Source: Casimicrobiaceae bacterium (lineage in GTDB: Bacteria > Pseudomonadota > Gammaproteobacteria > Burkholderiales > Casimicrobiaceae). Taken from it: a stretch of DNA of 8,302 nt. Position numbers and translations under genes: made by a program. The stretch lies in assembly GCA_955652025.1 (NCBI GenBank), contig CATPAO010000140.1, forward strand, positions 1 to 8,302. The letters are read 5' to 3'. The notes beneath the pieces are model-generated. The model saw nothing but the letters and a program-made list of their open reading frames with translations. It was not told where the DNA came from and ran no database searches. Position 1 is the first letter of the stretch. Each line of letters starts with the position of its first letter. Positions 1 to 6,019 of the stretch are shown here, piece after piece.

Positions 1-55
1 ACGTTCGTCCATTTTGTAACACTCCTGCCACGGCACTTTGGTCTCCCCAAAGGCC

Positions 56-100
56 TGAAGTGTTACCTATGTGTCCGGAATGAAGTGTTACCCTTGTCTC
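56..100. repeat. Two direct repeats, probable insertion-sequence end
   Basis: Two 20-bp units, at 56-75 and 81-100, match at 17 of 20 positions and are spaced 25 bp apart. Both begin TGAAGTGTTACC. A related motif in inverse orientation (TGTAACACT) lies at 16-24. Arrays of short repeats like this are typical of transposase-binding ends of some insertion sequences, for example IS21-type ends. No transposase is inside the window, so the element would have to lie to the left. The repeats are seen directly; the IS assignment is inference and the family is not certain. Confidence 0.4.
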
Positions 101-216
101 AGGAAGGGCAGCTGGAAAGAACGAGGAGTTGCGCCTCTTGGCTGTGACTTCTGTTGTTTTGCTCGTCCATTTTCCGCGATTGTTCACGGCTCTTGCGGTC
201 GTTTCCGCGGGCGAAG

Positions 217-237
217 CTACGCGCTCCCAGCGCGTAG
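217..237 (-). terminator. Hairpin spanning the toxin stop codon
   Basis: A perfect 9-bp inverted repeat (217-225 and 229-237, arm CTACGCGCT) with a 3-nt loop covers the last codons and the TAG stop of the PIN toxin gene. It could act as a transcript-end hairpin for the toxin-antitoxin operon. There is no T-run after it in the minus direction, so an intrinsic terminator is not well supported; an mRNA-stabilising 3' hairpin is equally possible. Confidence 0.3.
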
Positions 238-624
238 GACCTCCCAGAACTGGCGAGGCGAAACGATCTTGAGGGCGCCAACGGTTGCGAGCCGCAGCAG
301 CGCGGCATCGCCAGTGACGAACAACTCCGCTCGGCCGGCGAGCGCTTCACCCAGCACGAGTGCGTCGGCCGCATCGACGTTCACGGTTGCGGCCTCGGCC
401 TTGGCGACGACCTGAGCCGCCTCGCTCGAGACGAAATCGACAATCTCAGCTGAACGGACGACTGGAAGCTTGACCTTTTCGCGCAGCGCCTTTTCGAACT
501 CGCGAAGCACGTGCCGCCCAAGGATCAAGTCGTGATCCAGCAGCACCAATTCGAGGACCTCCGCACACAATCCGCGCGACGCGAACGCGCTCACCAAGAC
601 ATTCGTATCGAGAAAAACCCTCAC
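217..624 (-). CDS. PIN-domain ribonuclease toxin of a type II toxin-antitoxin pair
   Basis: The 135-residue protein is a single PIN domain, a metal-dependent RNase fold used by VapC-like toxins to cleave RNA in the cytoplasm. The N-terminal motif is LDTNVLVSA, with acidic residue D6. Other candidate metal ligands are E42, D87 (within VDAADALVL, with D84 nearby) and D106 (in FVTGD). Its size and pattern fit the family annotated as 'putative toxin-antitoxin system toxin component, PIN family' better than classical VapC. The start is GTG at 624. It overlaps the TGA of the upstream antitoxin as GTGA, so translation is probably coupled. Starting here puts the LDTN strand at the very N terminus, as expected. 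The frame is intact with all acidic residues present, so the gene looks functional. Confidence 0.88.
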   Translation of the reverse strand: MRVFLDTNVLVSAFASRGLCAEVLELVLLDHDLILGRHVLREFEKALREKVKLPVVRSAEIVDFVSSEAAQVVAKAEAATVNVDAADALVLGEALAGRAELFVTGDAALLRLATVGALKIVSPRQFWEVLRAGSA

Positions 625-836
625 GAGAGGAGGCGGAACACATCCTCGTCAGTCACCAGCCCTTGTGCTTCGGCAAACGGCAAGGTCTTCCTCCGGAGTT
701 CCCGAAAGCGCGCGACAGCGACCTGGCGCCTGAGAGCTTCGCGGGCGATCTCACTCTTGGTGCGCCCAGTGCTCTTGGCAACCCGATCGAGGGCCTTCTC
801 CAACTTCGGGTCAAGACGTATGGTTAGCGTAGTCAT
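621..836 (-). CDS. Ribbon-helix-helix antitoxin
   Basis: The 71-residue protein begins MTTLTIRLDPKLEKALDRVA, a classic ribbon-helix-helix (CopG/Arc-like) N terminus: a beta strand, then two helices through about residue 38 (STGRTKSEIAREAL). The C-terminal part, including TDEDVFRLL, is probably the segment that wraps and blocks the toxin. It is first in the operon, as is usual, and its TGA overlaps the toxin's GTG by 4 bp. ATG at 836 is preceded by a good ribosome-binding site (GAGGGAG, plus-strand 844-850). RHH antitoxins usually bind their own promoter as dimers, and an inverted repeat lies just upstream. The role is inferred from family and gene pairing. Confidence 0.88.
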   Translation of the reverse strand: MTTLTIRLDPKLEKALDRVAKSTGRTKSEIAREALRRQVAVARFRELRRKTLPFAEAQGLVTDEDVFRLLS

Positions 837-866
837 CTACAATCTCCCTCATGTACGACATTGTAG
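837..866 (-). promoter_or_regulatory. Candidate promoter and autoregulatory operator of the toxin-antitoxin operon
   Basis: A perfect 7-bp inverted repeat, CTACAAT (837-843) and ATTGTAG (860-866), flanks a 16-bp spacer that contains the antitoxin ribosome-binding site. On the minus strand the distal arm contains TACAAT (860-865), a good -10 hexamer. No convincing -35 is seen at 17-18 bp (AACGCC or GAACGC). A second small palindrome, ATGT-ACG-ACAT, sits at 851-861. This arrangement fits repression by the RHH antitoxin binding over the -10 and start region. The repeats are seen directly; the operator role is inferred. Confidence 0.42.
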
Positions 867-1361
867 CACGGTATGCGCCCACGGCGTTCTCGCGTCACCG
901 GAACCGAGTTGAAATGACCGGCGTGCTTGTGGGTGGCGAATTCCCAGTCAAGCGGCATCGGCGGGTGAACGGGGAGGATAGGGTATTTGCGACAAAGGCG
1001 GTGACCAGTGACCGTGAGGTGGCCGCGACTGCATTCGAATTGCGGATCGAGGCGGCAAGAATCGGGCGATGCCTGTGGTGCGCAAAAACTCAATCGGAGT
1101 TGGCGTGGGCTAGTATTTCTGCCAGCGCGGCTATGGCATGGGCCACGGACAGGGCCGAGCAGAGGAGGGGAGCGAAGGGGGTACGCCGCGTCGGCCGTGA
1201 CGTTGAATTTGGGATAATAATGTCGAGCACGAGCGCGAAGGCCCATCAATGCAAGAGTTGGCCGCGACAGAAAACTCGCTACTTGCCAATGACAATTCGC
1301 ACAGCGTCTGCGGTATGCTCGCGTCGGCAAAGGCGACACGTCGAAACGTCGCGACACTGAC
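867..1361. other. Stretch without recognisable gene
   Basis: About 500 bp separate the toxin-antitoxin promoter from the next credible gene. Several overlapping frames stay open on both strands, but none has a good ribosome-binding site, a recognisable motif or plausible protein composition. This is expected by chance in GC-rich DNA. The upstream part of the promoter for the gene at 1376 presumably lies here. I see no RNA gene and no clear repeat. Confidence 0.4.
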
Positions 1362-1369
1362 GAGGAGAG
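1362..1369 (+). promoter_or_regulatory. Ribosome-binding site for the small basic protein
   Basis: GAGGAGAG lies 6 nt before the ATG at 1376. It is a strong purine-rich Shine-Dalgarno match. It decides this start and supports the short downstream frame being a real gene. Confidence 0.6.
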
Positions 1370-1375
1370 AGGCCG

Positions 1376-1630
1376 ATGGCCCGCAAAAAGGCACCCAGCA
1401 ATCAAGGCGCAGTCTGGACGATGAAGGATTTCGCGGCCATCCGGCGTTTAGTGAAGACCGGTGCCACGGGTAAGACAATTGCTAAGGCAATCGGACGCTC
1501 GGTAGTCGCCCTCTATCAGAAGGCGAGCATCGAGGGTATCTCGCTGTCGGCGCGCCCGACGGTTCGGCGATCGGCAGTAGCCAAGAAGGCAACAGTCGTC
1601 GCGGCATCGAAGAGGCGTCGTTCCCGCTAA
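1376..1630 (+). CDS. Small basic SANT/helix-turn-helix-like DNA-binding protein
   Basis: The 84-residue protein has two parts. Residues 13-57 carry a tryptophan start (VWTMKDF) and then three predicted short helices, with TGKTIAKAIGRSVVALYQKA as the likely turn and recognition helix. The pattern 'W..-D...IRRL...-IA..IGRS..AL..KA...GISL' resembles small bacterial SANT/Myb-like or GcrA-like DNA-binding modules. Residues 58-84 form a Lys/Arg/Ala-rich tail ending KRRRSR, similar in character to histone H1-like or other nucleoid-associated tails. A strong GAGGAGAG site precedes the ATG. It stands alone, with no operon partner. DNA binding is inferred from fold pattern and charge; the target and role are unknown. 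Confidence 0.68.
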   Translation: MARKKAPSNQGAVWTMKDFAAIRRLVKTGATGKTIAKAIGRSVVALYQKASIEGISLSARPTVRRSAVAKKATVVAASKRRRSR

Positions 1631-1972
1631 ACGTCCGACGAATCCTTCAGAGGCTTTTAGGGCGCGTGCCTCCCTTGCAGCGCGAGAGTCGGGTGACGGA
1701 CTTCAGAACAGGGATTGCATCACTGGTGGTCTTTGGCACAAAGGCCTGGGCAACAGTGGCTGCCGCCCCAAGGCCAATAGCTGCTGTACGCCTGCAATTC
1801 GGCGGACCGGCCCACAGCGTGACTATGCGACCCGGCCTCGACGGTGTCGATCAAGATGCCAACGGCGACGTATCTCAGCTGCGATACTATGAATGCCGAG
1901 CCCGTACTCTGACGCGAGGCGTGCGCGACTTTTGCGCGACTATTTACTCGAAGTCCGAATCAGGCGACCTTG
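1631..1972. other. Stretch without recognisable gene
   Basis: About 340 bp between the small basic protein and the thiolase fragment. One plus-strand frame (1666-1977) stays open but has no domain pattern, and its end runs antisense into the thiolase remnant. The only notable element is the first copy of the 20-bp direct repeat at 1922-1941. The stretch is probably junction DNA of a rearranged region. Confidence 0.4.
1922..1941. repeat. Direct repeat copy 1 (20 bp, shared with 6023-6042)
   Basis: The 20 bases are identical to 6023-6042 in the same orientation. Internally the motif is two tandem copies of GCGCGACT separated by TT. The two copies bracket the PHB gene fragments, the cyd operon and the Gfo/Idh remnant, about 4.1 kb apart. 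The right copy lies inside the 3' part of an integrase remnant; the left copy has no integrase-like sequence next to it. A recombination or attachment footprint is possible but unproven. Confidence 0.5.
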
Positions 1973-2104
1973 GTTGAGGCCCGACGCGTTGCCGGCGGTG
2001 ACAGTCCCGTCCTTGCTGAAGGCGGGCCTCAATCCAGCGAGCGATTCGACCGTGGTGCCGTGCTTGACGAATTCGTCCGAATCGAAGAGCGTCGTGCCTT
2101 TTTT
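1973..2104 (-). pseudogene. Fragment of a PhaA-type acetyl-CoA acetyltransferase (beta-ketothiolase)
   Basis: Reading leftward, the minus strand encodes about 44 residues, starting [16 protein letters not shown], continuing [17 protein letters not shown] and ending NASGLN. This is the middle segment of biosynthetic thiolases (the DEFVRHG...LKPAF...GTVTAANASGLNDGA region). Intact enzymes are about 390 residues; both ends are missing here, including the N-terminal nucleophile Cys and the C-terminal catalytic Cys/His. After SGLN the family's DGAAA is lost and the frame stops at TAG about 10 codons on. The right edge abuts, at about 2105, the oppositely oriented phaB fragment. It cannot be functional. 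Confidence 0.78.
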
Positions 2105-2106
2105 CG

Positions 2107-2322
2107 ACGGTCAACACCATCTCGCCGGGCTACATCGGAACCAAGATGGTGATGGCAATTCCAAAAGAGGTGCTCGATTCCAAGATTCTGCCGCAGATTC
2201 CCGTAGGAAGAGTAGGCAAGCCTCAGGAGATCGCGGGCCTCATCATCTACCTTTGTTCAGACGAAGCGGCCTTCGTTACCGGAGCCAATATCGCCATCAA
2301 CGGCGGTCAGCACATGCAATGA
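2107..2322 (+). pseudogene. C-terminal fragment of a PhaB-type acetoacetyl-CoA reductase (SDR)
   Basis: The plus strand encodes the last 71 residues of a short-chain dehydrogenase of the PhaB group. It begins [14 protein letters not shown], continues ILPQIPVGRVGKPQEIAGLI, and ends with the typical SDEAAFVTGANIAINGGQHM and a TGA. The intact family is about 246 residues. The Rossmann nucleotide-binding part and the YxxxK catalytic pair are missing, so it is non-functional. There is no frameshift in the surviving part, which suggests recent truncation or loose constraint. Its TGA overlaps the cydP ATG (ATGA at 2319-2322). Intact phaA and phaB usually run in the same direction; here the two fragments face apart, so a rearrangement broke the locus. 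Confidence 0.82.
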
Positions 2323-2516
2323 TCGCGAAGCGTCCACGGCTCGCGCTCGAGCTCACGCTCGCGCTGGTCGCCAAGATCATCGCCCTGGCGATCATCTGGC
2401 ACATCTGGTTCTCTGACCCCGACGGTCGGCGGACGGACGGCGAGCGCGTCGGTGCCGCGGTCTACTCGTCTTCCGCGACGATCCCGCAACAGGACAGCGC
2501 GCATGCCCGACCTTGA
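2319..2516 (+). CDS. cydP: CydP, small membrane subunit associated with cytochrome bd oxidase
   Basis: The 65-residue protein has one predicted membrane helix at about residues 10-27 (LELTLALVAKIIALAIIW), preceded by a basic N terminus (MIAKRPR) and followed by WFSDPDGRRTDGERVGAAV. The pattern 'basic - RELxLxLxxKxxxLxxxWxxFF(S)DP - D.ERVxAxxF' matches my recollection of the CydP family encoded before cydA in many Betaproteobacteria. Its last 14 bases overlap the start of cydA, so translation is probably coupled. The ATG overlaps the stop of the phaB remnant. The precise role in the oxidase complex is not visible from sequence; a structural or stability role like that of CydX is a reasonable inference. 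Confidence 0.8.
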   Translation: MIAKRPRLALELTLALVAKIIALAIIWHIWFSDPDGRRTDGERVGAAVYSSSATIPQQDSAHARP

Positions 2517-4089
2517 TCTCGTCAGCGTATCACGGCTGCAGTTCGCCGCGACGGCGCTGTATCACTTCCTCTTCGTTCCGCTGACGCTGGGGCTGTCCTG
2601 GATCCTGGTCATCATGGAATCGGTCTACGTGATGACCGGTCGCGAGATTTATCGCGACATGACGCGCTTCTGGGGCTTGTTGTTCGGCATCAATTTCGTG
2701 ATGGGCGTGACCACCGGCCTGACGCTGGAATTCCAGTTCGGCACCAATTGGGCCTACTTCTCGCATTACGTGGGCGACGTTTTCGGCGTTCCGCTTGCCG
2801 TCGAAGGGCTGATGGCGTTCATTCTCGAGTCGACCTTCGTCGGCCTGTTTTTCTTCGGCTGGAAGCGGCTTTCCAAGGTGCAGCATCTGATGGTGACGTT
2901 TCTCGTCGCGCTGGGCTCGAACCTTTCCGCGCTGTGGATCCTGATCGCCAACGGCTGGATGCAGAATCCCGTCGGCGCCGAGTTCAACTACGAGACGATG
3001 CGCATGGAGCTCACCGATTTCGCGGCGGTTCTTTTCAACCCGGTGGCCCAGTCCAAGTTCGTGCACACCGTCGCGGCCGGCTACGTCACCGCGTGCATGT
3101 TCGTCCTTGGCGTGTCGTCCTGGTACCTGTTGAAGGCGCGTGACGTGGGGTTCGCGATCCGTTCCTTCGCCGTGGCAGCCGGCTTCGGCCTGGCCTCGGC
3201 GCTCTCGGTGATCGTCCTGGGCGACGAGTCGGGCTACACGACGGGTCTGGTGCAGAAGGTCAAGCTGGCGGCGATCGAGGCGGAATGGGACACGCAGCCG
3301 GCGCCGGCAGCCATCACGGCGTTCGGACTGCCGAACCAGGAACAGCAGCGCACCGATTACGCGATCAAGATTCCGTGGCTGCTCGGGCTGATCGCGACGC
3401 GCTCGGTCGACGAGCAGATTCCCGGCATCAAGGATCTCGTGCGGCAGGCCGAGCAGCGCATCCCCAACGGCATGACCGCCTATGCGATGCTCGAGAAAAT
3501 GCGCGCCGGGGACAAGAGCGCGGAAGTGCGCGAGCAATTCGAGCGGACCAAGGAGAATCTCGGCCACGCGCTGTTGCTCAAGAAGTACACCGCGAAGGTC
3601 ACCGATGCGACGCCCGAGCAGATCCGGCTCGCCGCGCGCGATACGATCCCGCAAGTGTGGCCGATGTTCTGGTCGTTCCGCGTCATGGTCGGACTCGGGC
3701 TCCTGTTCCTGTTCACCTTCGCCGCGTCGTTTTTCTATCTCGCGATTCGCAATCTTGCGCCACAGCGCTGGCTGCTGCGGCTCGCGCTCTACAGCATTCC
3801 GCTGCCATGGGTTGCCGCCGAGCTCGGCTGGATCATCGCCGAGTACGGCCGGCAGCCGTGGACGATCAGCGGCGTCCTGCCAACGTTTCTCTCGGTGTCG
3901 AGCCTGCCGGCTTCCACGGTCTACGCGAGCCTCGCGGCGTTCGTGATCTTTTACACGGCGCTTCTCGTCATCGAGATGTATCTGATGGTTAAATACATCC
4001 GACTCGGCCCCGCCTCGTTGCGCACCGGCCGCTATTTCGGAGAGGCGGAAGGCGGCGCTCACGTGGCGCGCGCCGCCGAATCGGATTAG
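2503..4089 (+). CDS. cydA: Cytochrome bd ubiquinol oxidase subunit I
   Basis: The 528-residue integral membrane protein oxidises quinol and reduces O2 to water with haems b558, b595 and d. It aligns with E. coli CydA at a constant +2 offset through every key residue. H21 is the haem b595/d-side ligand (E. coli H19). H188 and M395 are the b558 ligands (H186, M393). E101 and E109 match E99 and E107. K254 and E259, in VQKVKLAAIEAEW, are Q-loop quinol residues (K252, E257). R393 and the GRQPW motif (R450) are also present. The Q-loop is of the long, E. coli-like type, not the short cyanide-insensitive CioA form. An in-frame ATG at 2452 would add a basic 17-residue leader not found in the family. 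The ATG at 2503 has AGGA at 2491-2494 and gives the family N terminus. The protein looks fully functional. Confidence 0.97.
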   Translation: MPDLDLVSVSRLQFAATALYHFLFVPLTLGLSWILVIMESVYVMTGREIYRDMTRFWGLLFGINFVMGVTTGLTLEFQFGTNWAYFSHYVGDVFGVPLAVEGLMAFILESTFVGLFFFGWKRLSKVQHLMVTFLVALGSNLSALWILIANGWMQNPVGAEFNYETMRMELTDFAAVLFNPVAQSKFVHTVAAGYVTACMFVLGVSSWYLLKARDVGFAIRSFAVAAGFGLASALSVIVLGDESGYTTGLVQKVKLAAIEAEWDTQPAPAAITAFGLPNQEQQRTDYAIKIPWLLGLIATRSVDEQIPGIKDLVRQAEQRIPNGMTAYAMLEKMRAGDKSAEVREQFERTKENLGHALLLKKYTAKVTDATPEQIRLAARDTIPQVWPMFWSFRVMVGLGLLFLFTFAASFFYLAIRNLAPQRWLLRLALYSIPLPWVAAELGWIIAEYGRQPWTISGVLPTFLSVSSLPASTVYASLAAFVIFYTALLVIEMYLMVKYIRLGPASLRTGRYFGEAEGGAHVARAAESD

Positions 4090-4101
4090 CCTGCCAACGC
4101 C

Positions 4102-5232
4102 ATGATCTTCGATTACGAAACCCTCAAGGTGATCTGGTGGTGCACCGTGGGCATCATCCTGGTCGCCTTCGCGTTGACCGACGGGTGGGATCTTGGCATC
4201 GGGATGCTGTCGCCGTTTCTCGGCAAGTCCGACCTGGAGCGGCAAGTGATCCTGCGCTCGATCGAACCGAACTGGGAAGGGAACCAGACATGGCTGGTGA
4301 TCGCAGGCGGCGTGATCTTCGCCGCGTGGCCCTTGGTCTATGCCGCGTCGTTCTCGGGCATGTACGTCGCGATGCTGCTGGTCCTGTTCGCGCTGTTCTT
4401 TCGTCCGGTCGGTTTCAAGTATCGCAACAAGCTGGAAGATCCAAGGTGGCGCAGCTGGTGGGACCGGGGCTTGTTCATCGGCGGCTTCGTGCCCGCGCTG
4501 GTGTTCGGCATCGCCTTCGGCAACCTGCTCATCGGCGTGCCGTTCCATTTCGATGCCGATCTGCGCGTGTTCTACACCGGCACCTTCTGGCAGCTGCTGA
4601 ATCCGTTCGCGTTGCTGGCCGGCGTCGTCAGCGTGTCGATGCTCGTCATGCACGGCGCCGCGTATCTTCGCTCCCGGGTCGACGGCGTGCTCCAGGAGCG
4701 CGCAGGGCGAGCAGCCCGAAATGCAAGCATCGCGCTGATCCTGGCCTTTGCCGCCACGGGCGTCTGGGTGGCGACGGGTATCGACGGCTACCGGATCACC
4801 GCGATGCCGGACACCAATGGACTGGTCAATCCGCTCGCGAAATCCGTCGCCAAAGCGCCGGGCGCCTGGCTCGACAACTATCACCACCACAGTTGGATGC
4901 TCGCGGCTCCGGTCGCTGCGTTCGCGGGCGCGCTCGGCGTTCTCGCGACGTCGGCGGCGCGACTCCCCCTCGTGACGCTGCTGGCGAGCGCGCTCGGCGT
5001 GGTTGGCGTCATCCTCACGGCGGGCTTCTCGATGTTTCCGTTCATCATGCCGTCGACCACCCATCCCGCGAGCAGCCTGACCGCGTGGGATGCCGTGTCG
5101 AGCCGCCGCACGTTGCAGATCATGTTCTGGGTGACGGTCATCCTGCTGCCTCTCATTGCGATGTACACCACCTGGGCGTACGCAAAAATGGGTGGCAAGA
5201 TCGACGCCGAAACGATACGCGCGGAATACTGA
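4102..5232 (+). CDS. cydB: Cytochrome bd ubiquinol oxidase subunit II
   Basis: The 376-residue membrane protein (E. coli CydB is 379) forms the pseudo-symmetric partner of CydA. Family signatures occur in order: the N terminus IFDYETLKVIWW, ALTDGWDLGIGML (D27, D30), NWEGNQTWL with E59 at the acidic position of the W(D/E)GNQ motif, FFRPVGFKYR, FGNLLIGVPF, the LLNPFALLAGVVSV helix, and the C-terminal GFSMFPFIMPS. About nine membrane helices are expected. The gene starts 12 bp after the cydA stop without a strong Shine-Dalgarno, so translation probably depends on coupling with cydA. Nothing appears truncated. Confidence 0.97.
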   Translation: MIFDYETLKVIWWCTVGIILVAFALTDGWDLGIGMLSPFLGKSDLERQVILRSIEPNWEGNQTWLVIAGGVIFAAWPLVYAASFSGMYVAMLLVLFALFFRPVGFKYRNKLEDPRWRSWWDRGLFIGGFVPALVFGIAFGNLLIGVPFHFDADLRVFYTGTFWQLLNPFALLAGVVSVSMLVMHGAAYLRSRVDGVLQERAGRAARNASIALILAFAATGVWVATGIDGYRITAMPDTNGLVNPLAKSVAKAPGAWLDNYHHHSWMLAAPVAAFAGALGVLATSAARLPLVTLLASALGVVGVILTAGFSMFPFIMPSTTHPASSLTAWDAVSSRRTLQIMFWVTVILLPLIAMYTTWAYAKMGGKIDAETIRAEY

Positions 5233-5240
5233 GCGCCGCT

Positions 5241-5247
5241 AAGGGAG
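5241..5247 (+). promoter_or_regulatory. Ribosome-binding site for cydX
   Basis: AAGGGAG lies 7 nt before the ATG at 5255 and is much stronger than the site of cydB. It supports independent translation of the short cydX frame. Confidence 0.6.
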
Positions 5248-5254
5248 TTTGACG

Positions 5255-5407
5255 ATGTGGTATTTCACGTGGATCCTGGGATTGGGACTCGCGCTCGCGT
5301 TCGGCATCATCAACGTGATGTGGCTCGAGACTTCGTATTTCACGGGCGAGCTCGACGAGGAGCACGTCCGCAAGCGCTTTGCGCGCGGCGACCGGCCGGT
5401 CGATTGA
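5255..5407 (+). CDS. cydX: CydX, small subunit of cytochrome bd oxidase
   Basis: The gene encodes 50 residues beginning MWYFTWILGLGLALAFGIIN, then VMWLE. This is the hallmark CydX/CbdX pattern (MWYFxWILGxxLAxxFxxxNAMWxE): a single membrane helix ending in a conserved Trp-Leu/Tyr-Glu. CydX packs against CydA and is needed for stable haem content in E. coli. The C-terminal tail (about 25 residues, charged, ending RFARGDRPVD) is longer than in the 37-residue E. coli protein. It starts 22 bp after cydB, behind a strong ribosome-binding site. It is below usual ORF length cut-offs and is easily missed. Together with cydP it makes a four-gene oxidase operon. Confidence 0.93.
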   Translation: MWYFTWILGLGLALAFGIINVMWLETSYFTGELDEEHVRKRFARGDRPVD

Positions 5408-5430
5408 TGCCGGCCACCTTGTCCGGCATC
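5406..5430 (+). terminator. Hairpin at the end of the cyd operon
   Basis: A perfect 8-bp stem, GATGCCGG (5406-5413) and CCGGCATC (5423-5430), with a 9-nt loop begins within the cydX stop codon. It lies where an operon terminator would be expected. There is no T-tract after it, so it may be a Rho-assisted or 3'-stabilising hairpin rather than a classical terminator. Confidence 0.38.
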
Positions 5431-5478
5431 GTCGCATGATCCTCGCGAGTTGCGTGCGCAGCATCTGGGAGAGAACGC

Positions 5479-5955
5479 GTGAAGAAAACTGGCGATGGCA
5501 TAGCGGGCTTGGGCCTCGCGGTGAAACCAAACGCCCTAACGCCGCGCGAACTTGCGAGCAAAGTCCATGTGGTCGGTGCGTTCAGTCCGAGCTCGGTGTG
5601 GCGCGCGGAATTCGCAGCCACATACTGTTGCCGGTCGTCGACAGCTTCGAGGCGCTATGCGATAACCCGCGCATCGACGCGCTACTTATCCTGACTCCTC
5701 CGCGTACGCACGCCGAGCTTGCGGTTGGGACTGCACGCGCCGGCAGTACGTACTGCTCGAAAAGCCGATCGACGTCGATCTGGCTGGCGCAAAGGCGGTA
5801 GTCGACGCGTTCGAGGGCTTGGCTGCACGTTGGGCGTCGTTTTCCAGCATCGCTTCCGGCCCCGTGCGCGCGCCTTGCGGGATATGCTGCGCTCCGGTGC
5901 GCTGGGCGAGTTGGTCAGCGTTTCAACTTCGATCTGGTGGTGGCGCTCGGGCCGA
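5479..5955 (+). pseudogene. Truncated, frameshifted Gfo/Idh/MocA-family oxidoreductase
   Basis: Pieces of a NAD(P)-dependent Gfo/Idh/MocA dehydrogenase occur in order but in changing frames. The first frame gives GIAGLGLAVKPNALTPREL and VHVVGAFSPS (degenerate Rossmann start). A second, from about 5625, gives VVDSFEALCDNPRIDALLIL and TPPRTHAELA. A third, from about 5748, gives VLLEKPIDVDLAGAKAVVDA, including the family's EKP catalytic-lysine motif. The first frame returns near 5825 with GVVFQHRFRPRARALRDML and GALGELVSVSTSIWWWR. At least three frameshifts are needed, and homology ends after about 160 residues of a usual 330-380. GTG at 5479 with GGGAGAG upstream would be the old start. The substrate cannot be told. 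Confidence 0.8.
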
Positions 5956-6019
5956 TCGAACTAGGCGGCGATCTGCGAATTCGCCATGGACAGGTGCCCA
6001 TCAAGCGGCCCGTTTTTCG

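Noticed and set aside
833..1405. Overlapping long frames on both strands between the toxin-antitoxin operon and 1376
   Set aside because: No ribosome-binding site, no motif and composition typical of chance frames; the minus-strand frame also runs over the antitoxin promoter.
1880..1960. tRNA or tRNA fragment as attachment site near the left 20-bp repeat
   Set aside because: I looked for TPsiC-arm and acceptor-stem pairing on both strands around both copies and saw no cloverleaf.
1893..2318. Long plus-strand frame reading into cydP
   Set aside because: The upstream part runs antisense to the thiolase fragment and out of frame through the phaB fragment. Only the part from 2319 has the CydP pattern.
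2107..2318. FNR or ArcA regulatory box before cydP
   Set aside because: No TTGAT-N4-ATCAA-like palindrome is present in this stretch, which is former coding sequence. A half-site-like GATCAA near 1850 is isolated and far away.
2452..2502. Upstream in-frame ATG for cydA
   Set aside because: It would add 17 basic residues (MPRSTRLPRR...) absent from the family and overlap more of cydP. The ATG at 2503 gives the standard CydA N terminus with an AGGA site.
2530..5064. Very long open frame (844 codons) antisense to cydA and cydB
   Set aside because: Its product is extremely rich in Arg, His, Asp, Glu and Gln with no domain, as expected for the reverse complement of GC-rich membrane-protein genes. 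The plus-strand cydA and cydB are unmistakable.
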